The position numbers were made by a program, and so were the translations under genes. The notes under the pieces were generated by a model that searched no databases, was not told where the DNA came from, and worked only from the letters and a program-made list of their open reading frames with translations. A stretch of 64,000 bases of DNA, taken from positions 214,202 to 278,201 of the forward strand of contig ARYC01000092.1 of assembly GCA_000711775.1 (NCBI GenBank), read 5' to 3'. This document shows positions 1-11,425 of the stretch, piece by piece (position 1 is the first letter of the stretch; each line of letters opens with the position of its first letter). The stretch comes from Oxytricha trifallax (lineage: Eukaryota; Ciliophora; Spirotrichea; Sporadotrichida; Oxytrichidae).

Positions 1-658
1 ATAGTTCGATTGTTCTTGCCGACTTAAAAGGGAACTAAAATCTCATTCTTAAAAGCCTTACTGAGTGAAGAGAAAAAAGCTTATAAGTCTAATGAAATTA
101 GGATGATGAGATACCTAACTACCCTGAAATTTCAGTAACAAACCTCTATGATGATGCTATGAGTGATCCAGATGTTGCTCTCTACCTTCCATCAAAGTTG
201 CAACTCTCTAATAAGTTGCCAGAGAGAAACTTCTTCTTTGGTGTCCTTGGAACTCTGAAACCTGAGTACTTAAATGAAGCAATTTAAGAAGCTCATAAGA
301 AACGCTACAGCATCTCTCCTGAAGAAAAAGAGAAGCAAGGTATTAAAATCAGCGAGACCTGGCTCTAGGAACTTCAAAAGCATCCTTTCATCTCAAGTAA
401 GCTTAGCCTTCTAACTTTATAGAAAAACCTGGTACTGCTATATACTTGATGAAAGAGCGCAGCAAATTAAACAGAAAGAGAAAGTCTCATGTAAAACATG
501 AATTGAGTAAGAGACTCTTCAAAGTTTTCTAAAAGCCAGAAGAGATGAACAAAGATGCGGGAGCTGGCACTAAGAGAAGAAACATAGGCCCAAGCAAGCC
601 TTAAGAGGAAGAAAAGAAAGAGAAGCCAAATCCTTTTACAGGCAAATTTAATATGTGA
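1..658 (+). pseudogene. TBE 22-kDa-type basic ORF, C-terminal part, frameshifted
   Basis: A Lys/Arg/Glu-rich ORF read with TAA/TAG as Gln, ending at TGA 656-658. The first readable stretch (about 107-449, including ERNFFFGVLGTLKPEYL) and the last (about 420-658, including KERSKLNRKRKSHVKHELSK) are in different frames, so there is a 1-nt shift near 400-430; another break lies near 100. By position (between the transposase and the far end, convergent with the transposase) it matches the small basic ORF known in TBE elements, whose function is unknown. I did not see a diagnostic motif, so the name rests on context. Confidence 0.6.
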
Positions 659-689
659 ACTTATGCATTCGTTTAAATCTAAAACTTAT

Positions 690-1713
690 TTATATACACA
701 AAATCTCCCATCTTTTGCGCATACTTTAGCTTTCTCATCGCTGAGTCTCTTAGCAGCACTCTTAATAAAATCGACTGTATCTATCTTCAAGTCATGCATC
801 AAGTGATAGAGTAGGAGTTTCTTGTAGTGGACTTTCAATAACCCCCAATATAATTCAATTCCATTGAACTGAGGACTGTAGGGAACATTAAATAAAGGTG
901 TTATATTTAGGCGTTCATATTCCTTCCTTGTGTCTTTAGTTTTATGGACAGATAAGTTATCTACAAACAGAATAATCTCTTAGTCGGCGTACTTATCTCT
1001 GAGTTATTGCAAAAATTTAATATATTATTCAGTCTTTATTGAGCAAGGTGGATAACATAAGTCTCGAGGCCACTATCTTCACTTATTCCACCGAGAATAG
1101 CATGAGTTTACACCTTGACCTTTTAGTAATATACTTCAATATTGCTATATCTTTTATACCAAGACCTTGATATGAAGGTATTAAACGTGAATACTGCCTC
1201 ATCAGCGTGTATGAACTTAATGTTATTAGTAATAGCCCTCTGCATTTAATCGAATATATATTTTAAATTATCCTTATAAAATGGAACATTAAAATCAATC
1301 ACTCTCTTAATGCGATTGACTGTCTTGTAAGATATTCCGTTCTTTTTATATATGTTAGCTATCGATTAAGCAGAGATATGAAGCTCAGGAAATTGGCGAT
1401 GAAACATCACAGCTCTCTAGGCCAGAGAGAAGTGAGCCCAGTATTAAAGAGTCTTATCATTAATAAGATAATCGATATGATGCTGCTAAAATTTAAGAGG
1501 TCTTTTAGGCTTAGAATTAAGTTGCTATTTCTTTAAATTCAATGCTAATAGACAGTGAGACCTCACAGTTGCAGGAGATTTATGGAGCAGTCTTGCTATA
1601 GATGTGTAATTAAGGATAGGTTTGAGTTGACCACTATAATCATCGCATCCATAACGCAACTTAAACAATAAATCTATATACTCAATGTCATAAACTGACC
1701 CCAAACTTCGCAT
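690..1713 (-). pseudogene. TBE 42-kDa-type DDE transposase, frameshifted
   Basis: Starts at ATG 1713-1711 (MRSLGSVYDIEYIDLL), exactly at the inner end of the terminal repeat. An N-terminal helix-turn-helix-like part (ARLLHKSPATVRSHCLL) is followed by the DDE catalytic core of the IS630/Tc1-like superfamily: first Asp in FIHADEAVFTF, second Asp in LFVDNLSVHKTKD, and the Glu in PYSPQFNGIELYWGLLK. About one nucleotide is gained or lost near 1050 (around the ETYVIH stretch), which puts the second and third catalytic residues in another frame from the first. With that break the protein cannot be made as is. In the family this enzyme is thought to cut TBE termini and has been implicated in genome rearrangement. 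The 3' boundary is approximate because no in-frame TGA is close. Confidence 0.85.
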
Positions 1714-1851
1714 ATACTCACTTAAATTACTAACATTTAAACATTAAACCCCTACATAAACCCTATTAAAACCCTAATAAAGTATGCACTAATAGTCTAC
1801 TTTTATCAATCAAAAACTCAATCAAACTACTGAAAGGGTTTTGGGGTTTTG
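1713..1851 (-). repeat. TBE terminal inverted repeat (right end, left element)
   Basis: 139 bp matching the reverse complement of 63195-63333 with two mismatches (TGTTAGTAATTT versus TATTAGTATTTT). The outermost 16 bases are telomere-like C4A4 repeats. Confidence 0.93.
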
Positions 1852-1860
1852 AATCCCTCA

Positions 1861-2496
1861 ATGTTTATATCATGGAGATTCTGTGATAAAAAACTTACTG
1901 ATCTGAAGGACATTGGCTAGTTTAAAAATTTAACAGACTTGGATATTAGTGGAAATCTATTGTAAACTGAGGTAGTTGAATTGAAGTAACTTCAATTCCT
2001 TAAGAAACTTAACCTCTCTAACAATCAAATCTCAGAGATTTATCCTCTTCCGCACAACTTGGAGTACTTAAATCTATCCTCTAATTAAATTAAATGCGTA
2101 AACAGTGAGGTTTCCATTCACTTGAAAAATCTTACCACACTTGACATTACAAATAATTAAGTGGATAATATCGAAGGTATCCAGCATATGAAAAGGCTTA
2201 AGAGATTGATTGCTAAAAACAACTAAATTCAGTCTTTAGATTTATTGAAAGATATCACCACAATTATTGAAATAGACTTGGAAAATAATCCCATCGAAGA
2301 TATTAAAGAGTTGTTTAGTGGGATTGCATTCAAGAAAGATATTCTTGTTCTTAATCTCAAAATGACGCCATTATTCTTAATGATTTAAAATTATGAGTAG
2401 ATAATCAATGAATTGAGCGATAAGATAGAACAATCTTAAATTGATTGGTTTAAATTAAAGTTAAGATTCTTTAACAATTACAAACTAAAAATATGA
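1861..2496 (+). CDS. Leucine-rich repeat protein (possibly 5'-truncated)
   Basis: A single open frame of 211 codons from ATG 1861 to TGA 2494, using TAA/TAG as Gln. At least five LRR units of about 22 residues are visible with the LxxLxLxxN pattern: LTDLDISGNLL, LKKLNLSNNQI, LEYLNLSSNQI, LTTLDITNNQV, LKRLIAKNNQI, IIEIDLENNPI, followed by a helical cap. This spacing is typical of SDS22/LRRC-type proteins of cilia and the nucleus, but the partner is not predictable. The ATG is only seven bases from the end of the TBE target triplet, so either the TBE sits in the 5' leader or an IES, or the true N-terminus lies on the other side of the transposon. No IES is seen inside. Confidence 0.75.
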
Positions 2497-2824
2497 GTTG
2501 TGGAAATTTAATTTAAAAATTACCGCATAAAACTATATTCAAATAATTAAATGAAGATTTTCTTAGATTAATAATTATTTTAAAAGGAAAAATTAATGAT
2601 AAAAGTTTTTATAATAGTTTAATAAGAACTCATAAAACTAAGCGACATAGAAAAATTCTATAGAGATATAAAATTCATATAACTATCCTTTGAGCACTTT
2701 GTTTATGAGATCCCGATCTAAATAGTTTAAATAGATAAAAAAATATATATAAAACCATAATGATTTTTAAAATTTTAATTAAAGTATTTAGACACTAGAA
2801 TAATTTATTTTGAAGTGTTTTTTA
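2497..2824. other. AT-rich spacer
   Basis: About 80% A+T. The LRR frame happens to stay open after its TGA for roughly 87 codons to another TGA, but composition gives no sign of coding. No RNA gene or repeat recognised. Confidence 0.5.
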
Positions 2825-5800
2825 ATGAATGGTTCACTATACAGAACAAAGAGAGTCTTTATTAAAATAAAATCTTAGCTCTAACACTCAAAAAGGAGCT
2901 CCTCTAATTTCAGTAATGGCAGCTCATCCTGTGGCAGATAAGGTACAAACACAGGTGGGAGGGGAGGGAATACTTCAGGCTCAAACAAGATCAACACCTC
3001 AGCCATTCATGCATTCAGTCCTCTCCTAAACAATACAGTGACAACCCCAAACTACCAATTTGCCACTCAGAGACAGGAGGACTTTGAATAGCTTTACGAT
3101 GAAATTTTAGATGAAGAGGAGGATCACGAAAGAAAGCAAAGCAAGTTGCAAAAGAGAAAATTAAAGAAAGAAGGACACTTAGTATAGGACGACAGTCAAG
3201 ATGAGGATGAAGACGAATCATTCTATGAGGATGAGGAATATAACAATCCTTCAATGAGCTGCGATGAAGACTTGGACGAGTTGCAATCTTACAGAAACCA
3301 AGCTGCTCTGCACTAGCATCACGATATCTTGAATGAAAGTACAGCTGATTTCAACAAGGAGATCAAGCAAATCAATCAGGAACTGAGGGAATAGCTCGGA
3401 GCAGAGTTCTTAAATGATTGCTCAATGGGCGGCAATCCTGATCATGCTAGAAGCTTACACTCTACCTAGTCAGTGAGCACTAATAAAAAGAACCCAATTA
3501 GTTTCAAACTGGATTTAAGTAAGTGCACTCAACAGCAGTCTGAAGAAGAGGACTATGACAATAAGGGGTCGAATGATCAAGAGAACGATGATTAGTTTGA
3601 TATTCCAGGTCTCAACTTTGTTAAAGTCACTGATGATAGCTTCAGATAACTTTAGAAACAACAGTCATAATAGTAAAATTATAGGAAAGGTATTTCGTTG
3701 ATGGAATAAGTATAAAATTTTTTAAATTAATTGATTGACAATTATTTTGATATATTTTAAGAACTTATTGCAAAAAGAGTTTTTTATTTTAAAAGCTCAT
3801 AATTTCTTACAAAATAAATTTGATTTTCAGATTAGGAATTAAATTACATTTAAATATTTTTATATTTCCAATTTATCTCAAGTTCAATTGACTAATTAGG
3901 CAAGATTTTGATTGATTATAAAAATTCTTTAATCCACTTATCATATAAAGCATATTATACTCCCTCTAAAGTTTAAGATAAAAACTTGAAAAGATTCCGA
4001 GTGAGTAAATCTAAAACGAAACCTAAAAGAACACTTTAAGGGACTACAACCCTAAACCTTAATAGACTAAGCAAATGATAGTAATACCTAAGCTTCCGCT
4101 TGGTTAACTGCAGTCTATGTCCACACTTCACCAAATTCCCATTAAAGAGAGCATTAACCAGTCACTTAACCTTAATAATTCTAAGAAATCACTATGCAGC
4201 ATTAAAACATTCAAGAATGAGGAGGATGAGCAATCGAATAGAGTCGTAAAAGTGCAGAAAAATATACATTCAGAGTGCAAAAACTCGGTGTGTCTCAAGC
4301 TCAAAGAGGAAAAATATATTATATATTATGTTTAAGGAATTGAAAGCATTGAAATAAGAGCATGAATCAAATTACACTTTAATATTTTGAATGTATTATT
4401 CAATCGAAAGTATAAATATTGATAATTTACAAAATAAAAGGAGGTAAAATTGGCTTAAAATATTAATGTTACAAAATTTATCATTATTAAGGTTTTAATA
4501 TATTTTTGCTATAACATTACTCAAAAACTATTGATAAGAGCAAGAATTCTAAAAATAAAGTTTTAATTGTCTTTGGAAATTTAAATGAAATGCTCCTTTA
4601 ATTTTAATTTATTTTCGAGCAATTTAATTCTACTTTAACGGTATCAGGCATTAATTAAAAATAGGTGTATGATGCTTCATTTTATTTTATATAATAAATG
4701 TGAATCAAACTTAGGTTCATTAAAATCTGAAAACATAGAACTGAAATAAGTAATCGAAAATATTAAAACTTAAATATCCTGCCAATAAAATGATATCAAA
4801 CAATTGCCTAACAACCTAAAAACTTTCATTTCAACCATGAAGCAAGAAAATACCAAAGTACAAATTTCAATGAATATGCTTTAGATTAAATTGGATAATC
4901 TTAAATCTTATGTCTCCACTCAAAATCCAGGTGAAAAAGAAGCCCTTGAACTAAAATATTAATAAAGCTTAAAAACTATAGAAGACCTCTAAGAGTAATT
5001 AAAAGCGAAAGATAAAGAGTAATCAAGTAGATAATTAAGTCAAGAATTCAGTTTGAATTTGAAGTAACTAAATTTAAATGCTGATTTCAAGAGAACTTAA
5101 AGTACCAATTATGACAACATTAATCTCAATTTGATATAGAGTGCTTAAAATTTCTACCAGACTGATAAATCAAACTCAAAAGTTATCTCGGCAAGGAGAG
5201 ACTCTTAGAATGATGTGAGCGCTGCAATTATTGAAAATTTGAATAATTATTCAAGGAAGAAGTTTACATGTGATATTAAAAAAGTAAAAAGACCGTAATC
5301 TGTAGTTGGACATCGAAAGTCATCTTATTGCATCAAGATTAATAGCTTTTTAAACATATGTAATTTATCTAAATTAGGGAAGTATGATATTTCTGATAAT
5401 AAAAAGCTTACTAAGAATTGAAAATCCAAATTTAAATGCTAGTAACATCGACGAAAGCTAATATACAAACGAATATGGCTCAACTACTCAAGACTATTTA
5501 AAGAACTAAGATCAAGTCTAACCAGGGCAAACCATAAATAAAAGAGTTGGGCATTACATTGAGAGATTGAAGGAACGTAACTCAAGTTTACAAGAAAGAT
5601 TAAATGGTTCCTTTGGTAGCTCTACTTAAAATCCAAAAAGTGGTGTGTCTCCTCTGAACATTCAAAAATTGAACTTAAACTTAACAAATTAACAGGACTT
5701 GTAATTCAGTAATCCCTACATCATTAGTCCAGCTAATGAAGATAGTTCTTTGCCTAATTTGACTGCTTAAAGCAGTAGTAATATGGGAAGTAACAATTAA

Positions 5801-6586
5801 AGAGTTTCTGTATTCACTCTTCATGCGTAAAATTAGAGATAAACATCTTCGAAGGAAAATACTGTTATCAGGAAAATCTCAAATATTGACTCAAGTTCAA
5901 GTATAAATGATCTCTCAGGTAGAGAGTATCAAATCTCTTCAAATTAGCTTCCTTCATAAAACTACAGTAATCACTCTAAAACTCAGAGACTCAATGTTAA
6001 GAAGATTTAATACAACCAATTTTTCATTAACAACGTAAATCAAGTAACTCAGTAGAACCGATAAGAGGCAAACTTAAGCTCTTAGAACATTCAAAGTCAA
6101 TAAATACCACTAAAAGAACCCAATGTTTATCCCAGTGCTGAATATTAACTTTCCAGCTATAATACTTCAAGCAACAATTTAACTTAAAAAGCCAACATGG
6201 TAAGCGGTGGTAGCTCTACATCTGTGAATCAGTAACAAACATCTAAGCCAAACTTCGGGCAACTTAAAATTCAAAATGTGAATTAAACTTTCGATGGGAG
6301 TTTGAACTTCTACCCTCCCAAAAAATCTGAAAGAGCTATAATATCAAGCAAGACTTACTTGACTAATTAGAGCTTCAGAGAATCGTAGATCTAGTAACAA
6401 TAAAATAGTAATGCGAATTAAACGTCCAGTTATTCATCCTCAAACACTTCTTAACAACTATAATATTATAGACTCTATAAAGACTATTTTTCATTTTTTT
6501 ATTTTATACCATAGTCGAGCAACAATTTGTTAAACTTGAAGTTAAGTAGCAATTCTATTGATTAAAGATCCGCAAGAAAAAATTGA
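2825..6586 (+). CDS. Large Q/N/S-rich coiled-coil protein, four MDSs
   Basis: Not recognised. Four coding segments join in frame when IESs are removed: 2825-3716, 3944-about 4320, about 4690-5347 and about 5410-6586. Pointers that restore the frame are TATAAA (3711/3944), probably TATAT, and ATT. A further small IES is likely near 6478-6512. The roughly 1,100-residue product has a Gly/Ser-rich start, a strongly acidic stretch (SQDEDEDESFYEDEEY), a central coiled coil (ELKQVIENIKTQ, SLKTIEDLQEQLKAKDKEQ) and a long Ser/Asn/Gln-rich tail. Stop is TGA 6584-6586. Such proteins in ciliates are often scaffold or cortical components, but nothing here proves a role. That it is one gene rather than two rests on the pointer-restored frame. 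Confidence 0.65.
3711..3943. other. IES in the 2825-6586 gene, pointer TATAAA
   Basis: TATAAA at 3711-3716 and again at 3944-3949. Removing 3711-3943 joins GISLMEQVQ to a downstream open frame that is otherwise out of register. The insert is about 80% A+T. Confidence 0.65.
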
Positions 6587-6599
6587 AATAAATATTATT

Positions 6600-7215
6600 A
6601 TTATTATTTAAAGCTGTACAGAATTAATACTGGGGCTTAAGCCAGCCAGATATATATAATTAGATATTCATACTATGACTTTTGGCGATTTAGTTTCCTC
6701 TTTCCAAGGGCAGTTACCCCTATATGTACTCGACTAGTTTCACGTCGTGCATGTTTACTACTTGCCTTTTTGTAAGGAGTTATGCTGTCTTTTGTTACTT
6801 CGTATTTCTAACAGGTTACTTTTCTTCAGCTGCTTTTTCAACGAGTGCGTTTTAGGTTTAGGTAAAACCCCTTCTCATCAAAGACTTACTGTATGGCTTG
6901 CTGAGGGGGGAAAACCCCGAGTGATACTTTGCTGAGGTTGCCTTATGCAGGATTCTTTCCCGCTTTTCCTAAGCAAGTATAGTCTAATATGAGAACCGAG
7001 CAGTTTGTCTCTTTACTCCTACCTTATCCTTGTAACATTCAACCCCAGATTCAAGGATAAGTTTATCATTCAGTTTTAACATGACTTTGAATGATCAACG
7101 GTCAAAGTTTTTGTTGGAGTGGTCTCCCTATACCTTGCCTGAAGTATATTGAGGAGGTTCTCAGATACGTGACTTATCTCGTAAAGCCGAGTGCCATCAC
7201 GGTTTCTTGAAATAA
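6600..7215 (-). other. GC-richer block with an unidentified minus-strand ORF
   Basis: Base composition is clearly richer in G+C than the flanking spacers and IESs. On the minus strand a frame open to TGA only runs from ATG near 7090 leftward past 6600 (begins MLKLNDKLILESGVECYKD; later LVEYIQGQLPLERGNQIAKS), about 160 codons, basic overall. Upstream, in another frame, 7206-7075 reads DGTRLYEISHVSENLLNILQ, so a 1-nt shift near 7080 may divide one longer gene. No domain recognised. It could be a germline-limited gene, a decayed transposon ORF or a structured RNA locus. On the minus strand a short GGGG/CCCC-type hairpin occurs near 6910. Confidence 0.4.
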
Positions 7216-7524
7216 ATAATAAAAACGTTTTTATGTTTATGTGAAAGACTTAAAAAGAAAATTGTGATATTACATATATAAAATTTAACTAGCATTATAT
7301 GAACACCAACTTTATAAAACACTCAATTGATATATTAAATTCTAAAAATTATATCCATTTAAGTTTTCCTGATTTTTCTAACTTTCCAACATGAACATTA
7401 ATTTCTAATATTATCTTCAAATTAATTAAATTGGAAATATTTAAAATATCAATATTTATAAGAATTATATTTACAATACTTCTTTGGGAAGAATTTTCTT
7501 TATAGTATAATTTTTATTACTAAA
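7216..7524. other. AT-rich spacer
   Basis: Very A+T-rich, no coding signal or repeat seen. It contains the 3' flank of the coiled-coil gene that ends at 7525. Confidence 0.5.
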
Positions 7525-10500
7525 TCAGTATTCACTACCAGAATCCATACCTCCATCATCATTTTGCAGCTGATCATTTGAGTCTTCTTAGTACTCCTAT
7601 TCCTGCTCCTCAACCCCACTACTTTCATAGTGATGCTTGCTTTCACTTAACTGAGCATTTCCAAGTCTGGCTTATATCTAATCCCTGAGACTCTGGTTGT
7701 CTCTTGCCATGCCCATTATATTGTTGGAGTTGTTCATAGCAGAAACGTTATTGGATTTTGAGGTGTTCATCTACTGGTTGTTTATGAATGTCGAGTCAGT
7801 TCCATAGCCTCCGCCTAGAGCTGCGTCTGGTCTAGCACCTTGACGATAAGCGTGCATGTTTGACATTGAGATTTCATTGTGACCTTCAGTCACTTAAGAC
7901 AGATCTTTCCTGAAATTGTCTACTTAGCCAGCCATGTACTAGTTAAAAGATTGTCGCTGCTTAAATACTTATTCACTGCCAAGTTTTTACTGGAGCTCTT
8001 AGACGTAATTGTTGTAATCGAATTTCTTTCTAGGTTCTGGCAAAACCTAAGCGATTGGATCTTATTATTGTACTTAAACTGATCCGTAAGATTAATCCTG
8101 CATCTGCTGTTAAGGGTAGAAATATTAAGGTTCTTGATACATTTAAGGATTCATGGCCATGGGATCTTAGTCCAAAACAAAAGATCTCTGTCCATGATTG
8201 CAATTTTGTTGGTTCACGAGTTACTGATTCAAAACGAAAGCTCGAGGATCTACTTTAAGTGCAGGACATGAGCTGTATGGTGGAACATTAATTCCCGTTT
8301 AAGCCTATTCTCTGTTGAATTTAAGCATCTACAACATCTTTTCTCTGTGATCCAGCTCATGTTCTAGTTCCTCAGCTCTGATGAAATCGCTTTGTAGGAT
8401 TGATCTTTACAGATCCAAATCCATCTTCCATTTTTCTAGCTTTTCTCTCTCAAAGTCGTAAGATTGCTTCTCCACTATAACTCTATCTCTCTCTTCAACC
8501 AATCTAATTGAAGTCTCCTTGACCTTTTTAGCCCACTCATCAAACTCACGCTTTTCAATGTCGAATATCTCTACTTTGTTGTAGTAGTCCTCCCAGTCAC
8601 CCTTGATAATTTCTCGCTTCTTCTCGAGGTATCTGAATTTCTTTCTTAGTTCACCCTCTTTTTAAGAAAGAAACTCTCTTCGTTCTTCTACTTTAATTTG
8701 AATGATTTGGATTTCTCTGAGTAATTCACGAAAATATTTATTTACATATAGATACTATCTTTCAATTAAATAGAAACTTAATTGTCATATAAATAGGTAC
8801 ATTTGTAATAAGAAAGCTAGTTTCTTTCTGCAATCATATGCATTTTTAATTGTTATGTAGTGATTATAATACTTTAAAGCATTAATTTTCTTTTTACTTT
8901 TTAACACATAGATTTATTAATGATAATTATTTTTTACTTAATTATTGTTTTAATATTTAGAAATATTTATTATAATATTTTTAGTAATCTTTCCTTGACC
9001 TCACTCTCAAAGTCATCTCTCTCTTTCTACAGTCTATTCTTCAAATTCTCACATTCATTCTCCTTGTTTTGCATTTCCATCTCAGCAATCCTCTTTTTAG
9101 TCTTGCGTTTCTCGTCTTCAGTGTCTAACTTTGACTTTTCAATATCTAACAGCTCCTTAGTGTGTCTTTCATCTTGTTTTTGCTTTTTCAAGTCCAGATC
9201 GTTCTAATCTCTCTGTAATCTTCTCTGGTCTCGAAGTCTGTCAATTTCAGTGTTGAAAGTTGACTTGTTCTTTTGCAAGTCATCTCTCATTCAATAATAA
9301 TATGGGAATATAGAGAAATATCTTCAGATTGGAAGATAGAAAAACGTACATGGAATTTTATAGTTTGAGATTTTCTGAAGCTTTCTTTCTTCTTCCTCAA
9401 GTCTTTTCTCCTCCATGGCAATTTCAATTTCTTCCTCATCGATAAGTTGCCTCTCTTTTCTTAGCATTTCCTACTCTCTCCGCTTGATTTCATCTTCTCT
9501 TGATTTAAGACCACTCTGAACTAAGTCTGAGAGATCCACAGTTCAATTATATAATTAAGATACTATTTGCTTACATTACTGAAAAAATTAACATTGAGCA
9601 ATCGATTTATCTATAAAATTCTCTATTAGACTTTCTCAAGAGCCTCCTTAAGTTCCTGTTGCTAGGACAATTACTCCTCCAAATGCAAAGTTTCCTTCTC
9701 AAGCTGCCTCCTCTGCTATTCCAGTTGATTTTAATGTTGACGTTCCTTCGATTCCAAGTCCGCCTGATGCAGCACCTCCATCTTTTACTTCTCTCTGGCG
9801 ATAGCTTCCTGTAAAGTTTCCATGGTTTTTTCCTTCTCCTACAGCAACAAATCAAGTGTGAGTTTCTGAGATTCTTCAATGGACTCTAAATCTTTCTTGT
9901 TCTTTTCCTTCAGGTCTTCTTGTGAAGAGTCAGCATCTAGCTGCTGTTTCTTGGTCTTTAGGCGTTCGGCTCTCAGTTCTTCTTCTAGCCTTTCGATGTC
10001 TTCGAGTTTCTTCTTTCTAGCGAAAGCTTCCTTTTCTTGTTTGTCAATTTGTTCTTGGTTTAATTGACTTCCTAATCTTATACCTTTATCAAAGGAGTTG
10101 GTAAAATAAAGAAAAAATATTATAAAAAGAAATAATAAGATTATCCATATAACCCTAGCTAATTTACAGAATATTTTTATCAGTTCAGAATTTTGTAGAT
10201 TTAAGAATTAACAATAAATTAAATTTGATGAAGCCTTATATAATTTTTTTTTCAATTATGTAATTGTACAATTTTAATTTTTTTTCTAAGTCTAACCCTA
10301 GGCCAAGACCTAATCCAGATCCAGCAATACCTCCACCAAGACCTAGTCCTAAACCTCCTCCTGCTATAATGTTAGCATTAAGATTGGTTTAACTGCCTCT
10401 AACCATAATATCCTCAGATATTTTCAGGCTACTTCCAAAGCCTTAGCCTAGACCTATACCTCCAGCAGCCCCAGTGACTGTGTTCCCACCAGCATTTGAA

Positions 10501-10922
10501 ACACTCGCAGTTCCTCCTAGAATGCTGTTGTCTCTTCTCCCTTGAGAATTGTTATCTTAATTTGTACCCAAGGATGTGTTCATAGTACCTCCAGCAGCTC
10601 TAGGTTACCCAGTGGCAGGTCTACCGAATCCAATGTTTTAGAAATCGTTTTCATTTCTCTTTGGTGGGGAATACGACCTATCTCTATCCCCTCCAGTGAC
10701 TATGCTACTCTGAGCTGTATTATTCCCTCCTACAGCAAGACTTGAACCCCCTCCTCCGATAGTTGTAGTCTATCTTCTAGGCTAATTTTGAGATGATGGT
10801 GGAAGTTTACTGGCATCGTCTTGTAGGAATATGCCGAAGTTAGTTGACTTTGCTTGAGCAAGATTGGGTCTTGGAGGTGGTTGAGTTGATGAATCATTTC
10901 CACCAGCAGTTTTAGCAGCCAT
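7525..10922 (-). CDS. Gly-rich N-terminus plus long coiled coil, five MDSs
   Basis: Starts at ATG 10922 (MAAKTAGGNDSSTQPPPRP) and ends at TGA 7527-7525 (GGMDSGSEY). Coding segments are roughly 10922-10285, 10085-9600, 9540-9365, 9295-9005 and 8735-7525, separated by AT-rich IESs with frame shifts between them. Residues 1-210 are Gly/Ser/Asn-rich and end in a run of GLGLG repeats. The middle, about 500 residues, is a continuous Glu/Lys/Arg coiled coil (EKEAFARKKKLEDIERLEEE; EKRLEEEERKLQKI). The C-terminus is Gln/Asn-rich and acidic. The order disordered-then-coiled-coil resembles centriole or transition-zone proteins such as FBF1, but this is only an architectural likeness. The antisense frame is also partly open and should not be annotated. 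Confidence 0.75.
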
Positions 10923-11425
10923 TCTGCGAGATAAAAAATTAAGTATATACTAAACAAGAGATGGAATTAGCAAGAATTGCTTTTAATTTTTGATAGTATA
11001 AAATAGTATTTATTAATAATATTTACAATGTTAATTAAAAATATTATCAGTTTGTAAAATTTCAACTATTTTGTATTATATTCAATTTTATATACATATC
11101 AAAAGATCAGCTAAGTAATGATAATAAATTTAACTATTTTAGTAAGAATAGTTAATTATTAAGTATTTTTAGTTTAATTAATAAACTAATCTATTCATTA
11201 GAAAAAGTATAGCAACAAATGAGAAGTTAATTTAATTTAAATACATGCATGTATATAATGTTGAAAAGAGTAAAAAAAAATTAATTTTTATTGTTTAAAA
11301 ATTGGATAGAATATAAATAATTCAATCAAAAAGATAAAAAGCTATTAATTTTTGAGATTTCTTCACATGTAATCGAGTTTGTTTAATTGCTTTATAACTT
11401 TATGAACAAGGTTTTTCTAGTTAAT
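10923..11425. other. AT-rich spacer between two minus-strand genes
   Basis: No conserved coding, RNA gene or repeat recognised; over 75% A+T with long A/T runs. Confidence 0.5.

Larger units (their letters stand above)
1..1851 (-). mobile_element. TBE-family transposon, right-hand part (decayed)
   Basis: The window opens inside a telomere-bearing element (TBE). Seen here: a plus-strand basic ORF (22 kDa type), a minus-strand DDE transposase whose start codon sits at the inner edge of the terminal repeat, and a 139-bp terminal inverted repeat ending in GGGTTTTGGGGTTTTG at 1851, followed by AAT (1852-1854), which fits the ANT target of TBE elements. The same terminus in opposite orientation begins the second TBE at 63195. 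TBEs are known to be germline-limited and removed from the somatic genome. Both ORFs carry frameshifts, so this copy looks inactive. The left part lies outside the window. Confidence 0.9.

Noticed and set aside
2497..2760. In-frame continuation of the LRR ORF after TGA as a possible readthrough extension.
   Set aside because: With one stop codon and 80% A+T, open runs of this length are expected by chance, and the composition is not protein-like.
6880..6925. Internal telomere-like motif (GGGGGGAAAACCCC) as a somatic chromosome end.
   Set aside because: It is a single short hairpin-like word, not a run of G4T4/C4A4 repeats, and telomeres are added somatically rather than stored in the germline.
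6600..7215. U3 snoRNA (AGACTATACTT word on the minus strand) or SRP RNA in the GC-richer block.
   Set aside because: Only an 11-base word matches; the C, C', D and A' boxes and the SRP core were not found.
8920..9207. A Ser/Phe-rich plus-strand ORF of 95 aa resembling a membrane protein.
   Set aside because: Antisense of the Glu/Lys coiled-coil MDS; Ser/Phe/Leu richness is what the complement of Glu/Lys codons gives.
9607..9879. A 90-aa Arg-rich ORF on the minus strand (MKNLRNSHLICCCRRRKK...).
   Set aside because: Out-of-frame shadow of the coiled-coil gene; the correct frame reads a continuous heptad pattern with Gln from TAA/TAG.
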